Part shown: positions 8,759 through 17,086 of the stretch, in pieces
Position numbering within the stretch: position 1 is the first letter of the stretch
How the letters are laid out: each line of letters opens with the position of its first letter
Origin: an uncultured Actinomycetes bacterium
Lineage (GTDB): Bacteria; Actinomycetota; Acidimicrobiia; Acidimicrobiales; Acidimicrobilacustridaceae
Direction of reading: 5' to 3'
DNA: 64,000 nucleotides
NCBI GenBank assembly: GCA_937876315.1
Contig: CALEHQ010000036.1
Location: forward strand, 1-64,000
Notes under the pieces: generated by a model
Told to the model about the DNA's origin: nothing
Seen by the model: only the letters and a program-made list of their open reading frames with translations
The model's database searches: none
Position numbers and translations under genes: made by a program

Positions 8759-9379
8759 ATGACTGATCAGTTCAACGACGATACCGATCCCGAGAGTTCA
8801 CTAACCAGTGTTCCACCGGCCCCCTCGGTGACTCCTGGACCAAACCCGCCGCCGCCGGCATCAGCAATTGATGAGGCCGCCGAGCAACGTGGTTGCGTCG
8901 CAGTGCTCATCGTCGGTGCAGTCTTGGCGATCATTGCGCTAGTTCTCGCCATCGTGTTGGTCGTCATCGGCCTCCGGATCTTCGGAGAATCCGACGAGGT
9001 TGCCAACGCAAAAATTCTTCAAGAGGTCTACTCCGAAACCGGAATTTCTAGTTCCAGCAGCGATGCTGTCCACCCGCCACAGCGCGATATCCATCTTGGA
9101 GTCTGCGAAAGCGATGGCGGCGATGGTGTGAAGGCCGCCGGGACCCTCACCAACTGGACGAGCGAGAGCGCCGACTACGAGATCGACGTGTCGTTCCGCT
9201 CGACCGGTCCGGGCAGCACAGGCGAGGAATTCGCTGCGAGCTCCATCACCGTAAAGGCCGTACCCGAGCACGCGACGACCAATTGGTCCGCCAGTGCTCC
9301 ACGCCCGGAACAAGGCGCATACGCCTGTCGGGTGGTTTCGGTGAACCGTTGGCCCGCCGGGACAGCCCCGCCTTCCTGA
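8759..9379 (+). CDS. Single-pass membrane protein with extracellular beta domain
   Basis: 206 aa. Residues 1-45 are acidic and Pro-rich (cytoplasmic), residues about 47-75 form one strong transmembrane helix (VLIVGAVLAIIALVLAIVLV), and the remainder is an extracellular domain with two cysteines (GVCES near 119 and YACRVV near 193). The domain looks like an FxLYD-type beta sandwich: AAGTLTNWTSESADYEIDV, then EEFAASSITVKAVPEHATTNW. It begins 24 nt after the sigma-factor gene and may be co-transcribed. Function unknown. Confidence 0.72.
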   Translation: MTDQFNDDTDPESSLTSVPPAPSVTPGPNPPPPASAIDEAAEQRGCVAVLIVGAVLAIIALVLAIVLVVIGLRIFGESDEVANAKILQEVYSETGISSSSSDAVHPPQRDIHLGVCESDGGDGVKAAGTLTNWTSESADYEIDVSFRSTGPGSTGEEFAASSITVKAVPEHATTNWSASAPRPEQGAYACRVVSVNRWPAGTAPPS

Positions 9380-9420
9380 GTGCACCCCGGCCGCGATGGA
9401 ACCGAACACCGGCTCCGTCC

Positions 9421-9426
9421 TAGAGT
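9421..9426 (+). promoter_or_regulatory. -10 hexamer before a 24-aa ORF
   Basis: TAGAGT, 7 nt before the ATG at 9434. Confidence 0.45.
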
Positions 9427-9433
9427 GACCCCC

Positions 9434-9508
9434 ATGAAGAAGATTCTCGTACTCATCGTCGTTGTCGCTCTGGCCGCATTCGCGGTAAAGAAACTGCAAG
9501 ACGCCTGA
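9434..9508 (+). CDS. 24-aa membrane microprotein
   Basis: Predicted peptide MKKILVLIVVVALAAFAVKK followed by LQDA: two lysines, one hydrophobic helix, then two lysines. It resembles the very short actinobacterial proteins annotated as DLW-39 family, but lacks the DLW motif. Support for translation is the leaderless-type TAGAGT 7 nt upstream of the ATG and the fact that the frame exactly fills the space up to the convergent HAD gene (stop 9508, opposing stop at 9510). It could be a chance ORF. Confidence 0.5.
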   Translation: MKKILVLIVVVALAAFAVKKLQDA

Positions 9509-9509
9509 A

Positions 9510-10310
9510 TTAGGCCGACCTCGGCGTTGCTCGCCGGGTCAGCAACCACCACCCGAGGAAAAGTCCCGCAGACACCCCGGTGGCGATCACCGCGCCTGTC
9601 GCAATGCGACCAGGTGGCGGCAGCGTGACGCGATCTCGCAAAGGGACGCGTTGAGTGAACGAAAGAATCGGCCAGCCTTCGGCCGTTGCAATGCGAGTGA
9701 GCTCTCGATCGGGATTCACCGCAACCGGATGACCAACAGCTCGCAACATGGGTTCATCGGTCGCTGAGTCGGAGTAGGCCCAACTCTTTTCAAGATCGAT
9801 ATTTCGTGTCGCTGCGACATCGGCGATGGCTTCAGCTTTGTAGGGGCCATAGGCATAGACATCGACTTCGCCGGTGTAGTTGCCGTCTTGGTCGATTCGC
9901 GCCCGGCTGGCAATCGCGCCATCGGCACCGAGGTATGACGCGAGTGGGATCACAATTTCCTCGGGTGATGCTGAAACGATGAAGACGAGTCGACCTGCGT
10001 CACGATGTTCCTGAATAAGTTCGAGGGCTTCGTCGTAGACGATGGGGTCAATGACGTCGGTGAGGGTGTCGCGAACGAGGGAGCCGACTGCGGCGTGGTC
10101 CCATCCCCGTGTGATGCGTAGTGCGGATTCGCGGAACTTCCGCATGCGTTCCTCGTCGGCACCGAGGGTGTGAAAAACGAGACCGTTCCACGCGGCACGA
10201 GCCATGACCCGACGATTGATCATTCCGGCTTGGCGGAAGGATTTTCCGAACGCAATCATCGACGCGCGCGCAATGACGGTTTTGTCGAGATCGAAAAACG
10301 CTGCTTCCAC
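9510..10310 (-). CDS. HAD-superfamily IB phosphatase (SerB-like) with C-terminal membrane helix
   Basis: 266 aa. HAD motif I is FFDLDKTV (residues 6-13), motif II IVSASPEE, and motif III/IV AYSDSATDEPML, matching HAD-IB phosphatases related to phosphoserine phosphatase. A C-terminal helix (ATGAVIATGVSAGLFLGWWLL) probably anchors it to the membrane. The frame stays open to 10748, but those residues overlap the opposite-strand CpaE gene. The GTG at 10310 puts motif I at the usual distance, and TATGCT lies 6 nt before it. It is divergent from the Tad operon, as is the HAD gene Rv3661 in M. tuberculosis. Confidence 0.88.
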   Translation of the reverse strand: MEAAFFDLDKTVIARASMIAFGKSFRQAGMINRRVMARAAWNGLVFHTLGADEERMRKFRESALRITRGWDHAAVGSLVRDTLTDVIDPIVYDEALELIQEHRDAGRLVFIVSASPEEIVIPLASYLGADGAIASRARIDQDGNYTGEVDVYAYGPYKAEAIADVAATRNIDLEKSWAYSDSATDEPMLRAVGHPVAVNPDRELTRIATAEGWPILSFTQRVPLRDRVTLPPPGRIATGAVIATGVSAGLFLGWWLLTRRATPRSA

Positions 10311-10316
10311 ACCTTG

Positions 10317-10322
10317 AGCATA
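10317..10322 (-). promoter_or_regulatory. -10 hexamer of the HAD gene
   Basis: Minus-strand TATGCT, 6 nt before the GTG at 10310. Confidence 0.5.
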
Positions 10323-10377
10323 CGGGTGGGTCTGGCGAAACTTGAGCCGCCGGAAATTGGGATGGCACCGATGACCC

Positions 10378-10406
10378 TTGACGGCGTTGTGGCGACTTCG
10401 TACGGT
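10378..10406 (+). promoter_or_regulatory. Promoter of the Tad pilus operon
   Basis: TTGACG (10378-10383), a 17-nt spacer and TACGGT (10401-10406) make a good sigma-A-type promoter. It leaves a leader of about 40 nt carrying AGGAGG at 10441-10446, just before the first gene. Confidence 0.6.
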
Positions 10407-10450
10407 GCCACCAACTTCCCCTCTCTGTGGTGCTGTTCTCAGGAGGGCAA

Positions 10451-11119
10451 ATGGTGTTTTCGTGTTGGTCTGCAAAAGGTGGATCGGGCACAACTGTTGT
10501 TGCAGTTGCATTGGCAGTATTGCTCGGCCGTGACTGTGATTTCGGATCAGTCCTCGTGGATCTCGATGGCGACGGACCAACGGTGTTGGGTGTTCCCGAA
10601 CCCAGCGGACCAGGACTTTCCGATTGGTTGGCTGCGTCGCCATCGGTCGGAGCGGCGGCGATCGAACGTCTCGAACACTCGGTGGCAAGTGGCGTTCGGC
10701 TGATTCCCCGTGGTCACCGCTTGCTTGCGAGCGAGGACCGAGCAGCAATGTGTCTCGAGAAACTTGTCGATGACGAGCGACCGATCGTGGTTGATGTTGG
10801 ACGTGTGTCCGGCGCCGACGATGTTGAAGATCGTGTGCGCCGTCAGTTCATTGAGGCCTCAACAACATCACTGCTTGTGACCCGGCCCTGTTTCATTTCG
10901 CTGCGGCGAGCATCGGCTCTCCCGTTTCGGCCAACGGGTGTTGTGCTCGTCGAAGAAGGCGGTAGGGCCCTTAGCCGAAGCGATGTCGAAGATGTCCTCG
11001 GAGTTCCGGTAGTGGCAGCAGTTGCTGTCGAACCAGCGGTTGCTCGTGCCGTTGATTCCGGGCTCCTTGCAGCGCGCCTCCCGTCGCCATTGGGGAAGGC
11101 GCTTCGCGATGTCGCCTGA
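10451..11119 (+). CDS. CpaE/Ssd-like P-loop ATPase of the Tad pilus cluster
   Basis: 222 aa, MinD/ParA-type fold. A deviant Walker A motif, SAKGGSGTTVVAVALA, begins at residue 6; VLVDLDGDGPT and PIVVDVGR follow. CpaE/TadZ proteins localise the pilus machinery to a cell pole; the mycobacterial counterpart Ssd (Rv3660c) affects septum placement. AGGAGG is 4 nt upstream of this ATG, so I prefer it over the GTG at 10427. Its end overlaps the tadA start by 11 nt, indicating translational coupling. Confidence 0.85.
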   Translation: MVFSCWSAKGGSGTTVVAVALAVLLGRDCDFGSVLVDLDGDGPTVLGVPEPSGPGLSDWLAASPSVGAAAIERLEHSVASGVRLIPRGHRLLASEDRAAMCLEKLVDDERPIVVDVGRVSGADDVEDRVRRQFIEASTTSLLVTRPCFISLRRASALPFRPTGVVLVEEGGRALSRSDVEDVLGVPVVAAVAVEPAVARAVDSGLLAARLPSPLGKALRDVA

Positions 11120-12290
11120 CCGCAGTTCCAACGAAATGCTCACCCCATTAGTTGAGACCGTGCATCAACAGTTGCTCAACTGCGGCCATCACGACGCTGC
11201 ATCGGTTGCACAGCTTGTTCTCGATCACGATCCATTGCTCGACGATCAATCGATTGCCGATGTCGTGAGTCGAGTTCACTCGCGTGTGGGTGGCCTCGGA
11301 GTACTCGATCCGTTTCTCGCAGACTCCACGGTCGATGAAGTCATGATCAATGGTTCCGGCGACCTTTGGGTTGAACGCCACGGTCATCTCGAATGCACCG
11401 GCCTACTTATTGACAGCGCATCCACCTACGCACTGCTCGAACGAATCGTCGCTCCGCTAGGTCTACGGATCGATCGCACATCGCCATGGGTCGATGCGCG
11501 CCTTGCTGATGGGTCTCGAGTCAATGGTGTGGTGCCCCCACTTGCCGTCGACGGGCCTTTGCTCACGATTCGTCGATTCGGTGCCCGGCGTGTGCATCTT
11601 TCCGAGGCCTGCACGCCTGGTGTTGCCCGTTTGCTCGAGTGGGCGGTGCACGCTCGCTGCAACATCATGGTTAGCGGCGGTGCCGGTGCAGGCAAGACCA
11701 CACTGCTCAATGCCATTGCTGCATTCATCCCGCCAGACGAGCGTGTCGTCACGATCGAAGATGCGGCAGAACTACGCCTACCCGGTCGGCATGTCTTGCG
11801 ACTGGAGTCACGACCAGCGAACGCCGAAGGTGCTGGCGAGGTAGCCATTCGTGAACTTGTGCGGAATGCGTTGCGAATGCGTCCTGATCGAATAGTGGTG
11901 GGCGAGGTCCGTTCGGGCGAAGCCATCGACATGTTGCAAGCGATGAACACTGGTCACGATGGTTCGTTGTCGACCTGTCATGCCAACTCTCCTCTCGATA
12001 CGATTCGCCGACTCGAAACTCTTGTGCTGATGGGCGATGTTGCGCTGCCTCTCGTTGCAGTGCGTGAACAGTTACGAGCGGCAATCGATCTCATCGTGCA
12101 TGTGGCTCGAATGCCCGATGGCTCTCGTCGCGTCATGTCGGTCGCCGAGCCCGTGGTTGAAACTGAAACGGCCACTTCTGTGCGAGTGAATGAGTTAACC
12201 AGCCCAGAAGGGCGGCTTGTCGGGTTGCCCGCACGACCTCGGCGAGCAGTTCATGTCAGCGCTCCATCCGAGGACTGGATCGAGGCATGA
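11109..12290 (+). CDS. tadA: Tad pilus assembly ATPase
   Basis: Secretion ATPase of the TadA/CpaF (type II/IV secretion) family, about 393 aa, which powers pilin assembly. Visible: ELMING-type region VDEVMINGSGDLWVERHG, Walker A GGAGAGKTTLLNA, the Asp box VTIEDAAELRL, RPDRIVVGEVRSGEA (Walker B) and the His box GHDGSLSTCHANSP. The start at 11109 is preceded by GGGAAGG and overlaps the CpaE-like gene by 11 nt. The frame is open further upstream, but only inside the preceding gene. Confidence 0.93.
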   Translation: MSPDRSSNEMLTPLVETVHQQLLNCGHHDAASVAQLVLDHDPLLDDQSIADVVSRVHSRVGGLGVLDPFLADSTVDEVMINGSGDLWVERHGHLECTGLLIDSASTYALLERIVAPLGLRIDRTSPWVDARLADGSRVNGVVPPLAVDGPLLTIRRFGARRVHLSEACTPGVARLLEWAVHARCNIMVSGGAGAGKTTLLNAIAAFIPPDERVVTIEDAAELRLPGRHVLRLESRPANAEGAGEVAIRELVRNALRMRPDRIVVGEVRSGEAIDMLQAMNTGHDGSLSTCHANSPLDTIRRLETLVLMGDVALPLVAVREQLRAAIDLIVHVARMPDGSRRVMSVAEPVVETETATSVRVNELTSPEGRLVGLPARPRRAVHVSAPSEDWIEA

Positions 12291-13048
12291 ATCTCAAACT
12301 GTTTCTCACTATTGCGCTGACAATTTTCACTGTTGCTACAACGGTGGCGGCGATTACGACAACTCCAGAAATGATGGCGGCTTGGCGAGTGCATCAGCGA
12401 TTTGCTGCGGAATCTTTTGCGGCGCACGACTCGCTGATTCTTCGAGGAGCTCGCGCTGCTGTTGCACAGTTGATGTCGGCTCGACCACTGGGTCCGGCCC
12501 ACCGACTCATCGAGCGACGAACTCGGCGGCTCCTCGATCTGCGCATACCCGGTGCTCTAGATCGCGTTGTTCGACAACTTCGTTCCGGTGCGACCCTTCC
12601 ACTGGCACTGCGCAGCGTTGGCGAAGACGATCCGGTCTTTGCTCGCATTTCGGCAGAGTTGGGTCAAGGGCGTTCACTGATCGACACCGTCGAAGACTGG
12701 CGCCAGGAAGACGAGTTGCCGAACCGCCAACTGACGGCGACTGCGCTTGATTTGGCCTCTCGTGCCGGTGGCGCTTCGGCACAGGTGCTCGATGGCGTCG
12801 CTGCGTCACTGCGCGAACGGGTGGCATTAGAACGCGAGGTTGCGGCACTCTCTTCCCAGGCTCGGGCCTCGGCGGTAGTGCTCGTTGTTGCACCCGTTGT
12901 CTTTGCTGTAGCGGCGTCGATGGTCGACGGTCGGATCCTCGATCTTCTTCTCGGTGAACCAATCGGATGGGTCTGCCTCGGAGTGGGCCTCGGCCTCAAT
13001 GCTCTTGGCGCGTTTTGGATGTCTCGGCTTATCGGGCGACATCGATGA
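12287..13048 (+). CDS. tadB: Tad pilus inner-membrane platform protein TadB
   Basis: 253 aa with a T2SSF-type domain. A hydrophobic helix lies at the N-terminus (LFLTIALTIFTVATTVAAI), followed by a cytoplasmic helical bundle (ALDRVVRQLRSGATLPLALRSVG) and two C-terminal helices (ASAVVLVVAPVVFAVAAS, IGWVCLGVGLGLNALGAFWM). Its start overlaps the tadA stop by 4 nt (ATGA). It pairs with TadC to form the membrane platform on which TadA acts. Confidence 0.88.
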   Translation: MNLKLFLTIALTIFTVATTVAAITTTPEMMAAWRVHQRFAAESFAAHDSLILRGARAAVAQLMSARPLGPAHRLIERRTRRLLDLRIPGALDRVVRQLRSGATLPLALRSVGEDDPVFARISAELGQGRSLIDTVEDWRQEDELPNRQLTATALDLASRAGGASAQVLDGVAASLRERVALEREVAALSSQARASAVVLVVAPVVFAVAASMVDGRILDLLLGEPIGWVCLGVGLGLNALGAFWMSRLIGRHR

Positions 13049-13584
13049 TTGGTGTTGGCCCCGTTGTCGGGTCCGCTCTCGCAATCGGTGCATTCCTTGT
13101 TCCCGTTGCGCGTCATCGTTCACAACAAATGTCGATCCAGAGCGCGCGTCGTCAAAGTGTTCCTGAGTTGGTTGATCTGTTTCGTCTCGCTGTCGGTGCT
13201 GGCCTTTCGGTGCATCAGGTCGTTGAGGTTGTCGAACCGCATGCCCCCGAGGTTTTCGCTTCAACGCTCACCGAAGTCCGTCGCCGGGTCGCACTTGGTC
13301 AACGGTTCGGCGACGCGCTCGATGCTTTCGACGAATTGGGAGAACCGGTACGTCCGCTTGTGGCGTCATTGCGTGCGGCCGCGTTCGACGGGGTGGCGCT
13401 GGGGCCAGCGCTCGAACGAGTGGCGGCCGACGCCCGCCTGCAACGCCGGCGGTGGGCCGAAATCAATGCCCGGAAGCTCCCTGTGCAGCTTCTCTTTCCA
13501 CTTGTTCTCTGCATTCTCCCAGCGTTTGGGCTGTTAGCGATCGTCCCGTTAGTGATGACATCGCTGAACTCCCTTCACTGGTAG
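13045..13584 (+). CDS. tadC: Tad pilus inner-membrane platform protein TadC
   Basis: 179 aa, T2SSF domain: one N-terminal helix (GPVVGSALAIGAFLVPVA), the conserved block PELVDLFRLAVGAGLSVHQVVEVV, the F-domain GLVGQRFGDALDAF-like segment, and a C-terminal helix (LPVQLLFPLVLCILPAFGLLAI). The start codon at 13045 shares ATGA with the tadB stop. The open frame from 12967 lies inside tadB and is ignored. Confidence 0.88.
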   Translation: MIGVGPVVGSALAIGAFLVPVARHRSQQMSIQSARRQSVPELVDLFRLAVGAGLSVHQVVEVVEPHAPEVFASTLTEVRRRVALGQRFGDALDAFDELGEPVRPLVASLRAAAFDGVALGPALERVAADARLQRRRWAEINARKLPVQLLFPLVLCILPAFGLLAIVPLVMTSLNSLHW

Positions 13585-13630
13585 CGGCCTGACTTCCCCC
13601 TTCCACCTCACGAGACCGAAGGAGTTTTCT

Positions 13631-13879
13631 ATGAACAGTTTCATCAGTCGTTTACCACTTGCCGTCAATGACCTTGCAGGGAGCAGCCCAGAACCGATCG
13701 CAGTATCAAGGAGTGAACGATTGCGCACCGAGCGTGGTCAGACCACTGCGGAGTACGCGCTCGTTTTGCTCGGTGCGGCAGGAATTGCGCTCTTGCTTCT
13801 TGGCTGGGCCACCCAATCGGGAGCAATCGGCACGCTGTTCGATGCGGTGCTCGGTGGCGTTGTGGACAAGGTGAAGTGA
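13631..13879 (+). CDS. Flp-type pilin (DUF4244)
   Basis: 82 aa. A roughly 33-residue leader precedes the prepilin-like segment ERGQTTAEYALVLLGAAGIALLLLG, where the E five residues into the mature region and the hydrophobic helix are typical of Flp/DUF4244 pilins. Processing would be by a TadV/CpaA-type peptidase, which is not encoded in this window. A strong Shine-Dalgarno sequence (GAAGGAG) lies 6-7 nt before the ATG. It corresponds in position to Rv3656c. Confidence 0.82.
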   Translation: MNSFISRLPLAVNDLAGSSPEPIAVSRSERLRTERGQTTAEYALVLLGAAGIALLLLGWATQSGAIGTLFDAVLGGVVDKVK

Positions 13880-14277
13880 TGCAGACGAGGCGGGAGGATC
13901 AGGGACAATCCACCGTGGAGTTTGCATTGGTCCTCCCCCTCGTTGTCTTGGTGGCGCTGTTCATCGTGCAAGCGGGACTCGTTGTGCGCGATCAACTCCT
14001 TGTTTCGCATGCCGCTCGTGAAGCAGCACGTGCCGCTTCCGTGAGCGATAGCGATCGGTTAGGGGCTGCGACCATGGCCGCGCGGCAGGCGGGAAACCTT
14101 GCTGCTGATCGGGTTTTGGCGACCACCACGATGGTCGACGGGGATGCATCGGTTCGAGTGCTGATTTCGTATCGCAGCATCACTGGCATCCCGATCATCG
14201 GTTCGCTTGTTCCCGATATCGATCTCGAATCCGCGGTGGTGATGCGGGTGGAGTCAGACAGAAAGCATCGCTCGTAG
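13879..14277 (+). CDS. tadE: TadE-like minor pseudopilin
   Basis: 132 aa. The N-terminus EDQGQSTVEFALVLPLVVLVALFIVQAGLVVRDQL is the TadE signature: a G-Q-S-T-V-E-F cleavage/assembly motif followed by one hydrophobic helix. An exported beta-rich domain follows. The ATG overlaps the pilin stop by 1 nt. The last 24 nt overlap the opposing helicase gene. No TadF, TadG or Rv3654c-type gene follows, so the operon ends here. Confidence 0.85.
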   Translation: MQTRREDQGQSTVEFALVLPLVVLVALFIVQAGLVVRDQLLVSHAAREAARAASVSDSDRLGAATMAARQAGNLAADRVLATTTMVDGDASVRVLISYRSITGIPIIGSLVPDIDLESAVVMRVESDRKHRS

Positions 14278-16539
14278 CAACTCGATCGCGGCGGCCTTGT
14301 CGAGGGGTTCATTGCCGTTCCCGCATTTGGGTGACTGGATACACGAAGGGCAGCCAGAATCGCATTCACAAGACTCAATGACCTCGAGCGTGGCATGGAG
14401 GTGTCGGTCGGCAGCAGCAAAGCCAAGTTCCGCCATGCCAGCTCCGCCGGGATAGGCATCGTGAATCACGATCGTTGCTGCGCCGGTTTCGGTGAGATAC
14501 GGAGTTGAAACACCGCCGACATCCCAACGATCACAGATCGCGAACAATGGCAGGATGCCGATCCCTGCGTGTTCCGCCGCGTGAAGTGCGCCAGGTAGTT
14601 GGTCATGGCCCACACCTGCAGCACTCGAGATGTGGTCATCGATGATGTACCAAAACGCGCGTGTCACCAGCTTGGACGACGGTAAGTCCAGTTCGTGCAT
14701 TCCAAGTTGCTCACGTGTGAATGTGTCGAATCGGCGGTAACCGATGACGGTGGTTTCCACCTCGACGGTGCCAAGACACACAGTGGCGTTTCCAATCTCG
14801 AGTTCCTCATCGGTTTGAAGAATGCGTATATCGGTGACAGCTCGGGGCTGGGTGTATTCACCGCCATCGTGCGGTTCAACGATTGCCACGTGATCATCAA
14901 GATTGAGCTCGCTCACGCGCCAGGCGGTTCCTTGATGTAAATAGATGGAACCGGGGTGCACGAGGCGGAATGCGCGTGCACCGTCGACGGTGCCGACCAA
15001 TGAACCATCGTCGGTGGCAATGCGGAATTCATTGGCGTTTGCACTGCGCAGTCCAATGCCATTCGCTGGGCGTCCGCGCCCACTCCATACGGCGCCGAGC
15101 CCAGCACGCGCAGTAGGCATCCGGATCTTGAGGAGATCATCCTGTACGAGTTCACGAATCGCGTCATCGAGAACGTCGGGCCACCACGTTTCGTCGGCAT
15201 CGGTGAGCGGAAGTTCGAACGCCGCGCATGCCAAGTGCGGATAGAGAACATAGGGATTGTTTGTATTGACAACTGCGGGTTCGGGAGAACGTTGAAAGAG
15301 TTCGGTGGGGTTGTGCACGAACCACTGGTCGAGTTGGTCATCTCCTGCAACCAGCACGGCGAGGGACTGTTGCGACTCACGACCTGCGCGGCCAGCCTGT
15401 TGCCACATTGAGGCGATCGTTCCAGGAAAGCCATTGAGAATGCACGCATCGAGACCGCCAACGTCGATGCCGAGTTCAAGCGCAGTGGTGGCGACAACGC
15501 CGCGGAGTGTTCCATCGAAGAGTTCTTTTTCAATCTCCCGACGTTCTGATGTGAGATAGCCACCTCGGTACGAACGAACAGTCGGCGCAAGGCGCTTCGT
15601 GAGTCGCCGTTGAACGTCGGCCGTAACAAGTTCGGTACCTTTGCGGCTGCGGCAGAACGCAATCGTTCGGTGATCGTTCTTGATAAGAGCACTCATGAGT
15701 TCGGCGGTATCGCGAGATGAGGACACCGATTTCGGCTCTTCTTCCGAACCATCGTTTATGCCGTCTGGGTCCCACAGAATGAACAAACGCTCGCCACGAG
15801 GAGAACCGTCTTCGACGACTGCTTCGACGGGAAGACCGCAGAGTGTCGACGCGAGTGCTGACGGATCGCCGATGGTCGCAGAGGTGAAGATGAAAACCGG
15901 ATGAGAGCCGTAATGAGCGCAAATACGTCGCAGGCGTCGCAGCACCTGGGCAACGTTGCTACCGAACATTCCGCGCAACATGTGCAACTCATCAATGACG
16001 ACATACCGAAGTCGTTTGAAGTAGGTGCCCCAATTGACGTGTACTGGCAGCATGCTCATATGCAGCATTTCAGGATTGGTAAGCAGAACGTTTGCATGCG
16101 TGCGAGTCCACTTGCGCTCTTCGGGCGACGAATCACCGTCATGGGTTGCAGCGATAAGACCGGGAACATTTAGTGCAGCAAGCGATCGGAGTTGATCCTG
16201 GGCAAGCGCTTTTGTGGGGAAGAGCAGAAGTGCTGTGGCCGGAAGTGGGCCCGCAGCTATGGCTTCAGCAATCGGGAGTTGAAAGCACAGCGACTTCCCA
16301 GACGCTGTGCCGGTGGCGATTGCGACTGAGCGTCCTGCCCTTGCGTGGTCAATTGCTTCGGCCTGGTGTGACCACAACCCCCTACCAGGAAGTAGGGAAG
16401 CGACAGTCTCCGAGAGCGGTTGCGAAAGTTCACTGAATCGTGCGTGACGCGCCGGAGTGAGTTCTGTGTGGACCAAACGGGGGTCTTTGGAAAGAGCTGC
16501 GACGAACGCATCAAGAGAAGGGATCGGGTCCTTCGTCAT
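14254..16539 (-). CDS. DEAD/DEAH-box helicase with DUF1998 zinc-binding domain (MrfA/YprA-like)
   Basis: 761 aa. Helicase core: ATGTASGKSLCFQLP (motif I), TNPEML, VIDELHML (motif II), FTSATIGDP (III), and TTALELGIDVGGLD and QQAGRAGR (V and VI). The C-terminal DUF1998 module has four cysteines in CECDSGCPSCIQSPKCGNGNE. Family members include B. subtilis MrfA, a 3'-5' helicase for mitomycin-lesion repair, and mycobacterial Rv3649. The start at 16539 is chosen because TAGCCT lies 7 nt before the ATG; the longer frame to 16668 would overlap the STAS gene. Confidence 0.92.
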   Translation of the reverse strand: MTKDPIPSLDAFVAALSKDPRLVHTELTPARHARFSELSQPLSETVASLLPGRGLWSHQAEAIDHARAGRSVAIATGTASGKSLCFQLPIAEAIAAGPLPATALLLFPTKALAQDQLRSLAALNVPGLIAATHDGDSSPEERKWTRTHANVLLTNPEMLHMSMLPVHVNWGTYFKRLRYVVIDELHMLRGMFGSNVAQVLRRLRRICAHYGSHPVFIFTSATIGDPSALASTLCGLPVEAVVEDGSPRGERLFILWDPDGINDGSEEEPKSVSSSRDTAELMSALIKNDHRTIAFCRSRKGTELVTADVQRRLTKRLAPTVRSYRGGYLTSERREIEKELFDGTLRGVVATTALELGIDVGGLDACILNGFPGTIASMWQQAGRAGRESQQSLAVLVAGDDQLDQWFVHNPTELFQRSPEPAVVNTNNPYVLYPHLACAAFELPLTDADETWWPDVLDDAIRELVQDDLLKIRMPTARAGLGAVWSGRGRPANGIGLRSANANEFRIATDDGSLVGTVDGARAFRLVHPGSIYLHQGTAWRVSELNLDDHVAIVEPHDGGEYTQPRAVTDIRILQTDEELEIGNATVCLGTVEVETTVIGYRRFDTFTREQLGMHELDLPSSKLVTRAFWYIIDDHISSAAGVGHDQLPGALHAAEHAGIGILPLFAICDRWDVGGVSTPYLTETGAATIVIHDAYPGGAGMAELGFAAADRHLHATLEVIESCECDSGCPSCIQSPKCGNGNEPLDKAAAIELLRAMLSV

Positions 16540-16546
16540 CGACACG

Positions 16547-16552
16547 AGGCTA
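16547..16552 (-). promoter_or_regulatory. -10 hexamer of the helicase gene
   Basis: Minus-strand TAGCCT, 7 nt before the ATG at 16539. Confidence 0.5.
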
Positions 16553-16580
16553 CGGGCAGTTTCTGCAACTTCGATGGCGT

Positions 16581-16586
16581 TACGCT
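16581..16586 (+). promoter_or_regulatory. -10 hexamer of the STAS gene
   Basis: TACGCT, 6 nt before the GTG at 16593. It lies back-to-back with the helicase promoter, 28 nt away. Confidence 0.45.
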
Positions 16587-16592
16587 CAAGTC

Positions 16593-16943
16593 GTGTTCGA
16601 AACCATCCGTTCTTCGGCGAGTGCCACGGCAATTCTTTCGATCTCCGGCAATCTTGATCTCTCGACAATCAGCCGGTTTCGAAGCGAGGTCGTCCAGGCC
16701 ATTGACGAGTCAGGCCCCTCGATAGTCCTAGATCTTTCGGCTGTCGATATCTTCGACACGGTGTCACTGGGAGTAGTCCTTGAGGCGGTGAAACGCTCAG
16801 GGACCCGGGATGGTTTCGTCGTGTTGGTCAATCAATCGGAACGGTTGGCCAAAGACCTTCAGCTCACGGGCGCAGACCAGATACTTACTGTCACTTCGAC
16901 TGTGTCGGAAGCACTTGAATTTCTGCAAAGCGCGTCTCATTGA
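16593..16943 (+). CDS. STAS-domain anti-sigma factor antagonist-like protein
   Basis: 116 aa, a single STAS domain: ATAILSISGNLDLSTISRFRSEV, SIVLDLSAVDIFDTVSLGVVLEAVKRSG. In SpoIIAA-type antagonists the D-S-S-G-L-G loop holds the phosphorylated serine. Here it reads D-T-V-S-L-G, so Thr56 or Ser58 is the candidate phosphosite and the exact motif is altered. No cognate kinase or anti-sigma gene is adjacent, so the partner is unknown. Leaderless-type GTG start. Confidence 0.82.
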   Translation: MFETIRSSASATAILSISGNLDLSTISRFRSEVVQAIDESGPSIVLDLSAVDIFDTVSLGVVLEAVKRSGTRDGFVVLVNQSERLAKDLQLTGADQILTVTSTVSEALEFLQSASH

Positions 16944-16969
16944 TCGAGACCTTCGGAAACCCGTAGGTA

Positions 16970-17011
16970 TTTCGTGAACGTTCTGTGAACGATCACGAAA
17001 TCACGTAGACT
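16970..17011 (+). promoter_or_regulatory. Promoter and inverted repeats upstream of the mrp operon
   Basis: TTTCGTGA (16970-16977) and TCACGAAA (16993-17000) are an 8-bp inverted repeat around a 15-nt spacer. Inside it are the palindrome GAACGTTC (16976-16983) and GTGA-ACGA-TCAC (16985-16996). A -10-like TAGACT (17006-17011) follows 17 nt after CTGTGA (16983-16988), so the repeats overlap the likely -35 region. This is a candidate operator controlling mrpA-G; the regulator is unknown. Confidence 0.5.
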
Positions 17012-17086
17012 TTCCTTGGTGCGCCGGGAAGGCTGGTCGGCACAGTATTCGCGCGCTAAGAGGAGGCCACCCTGCTTGCTGTTCTT

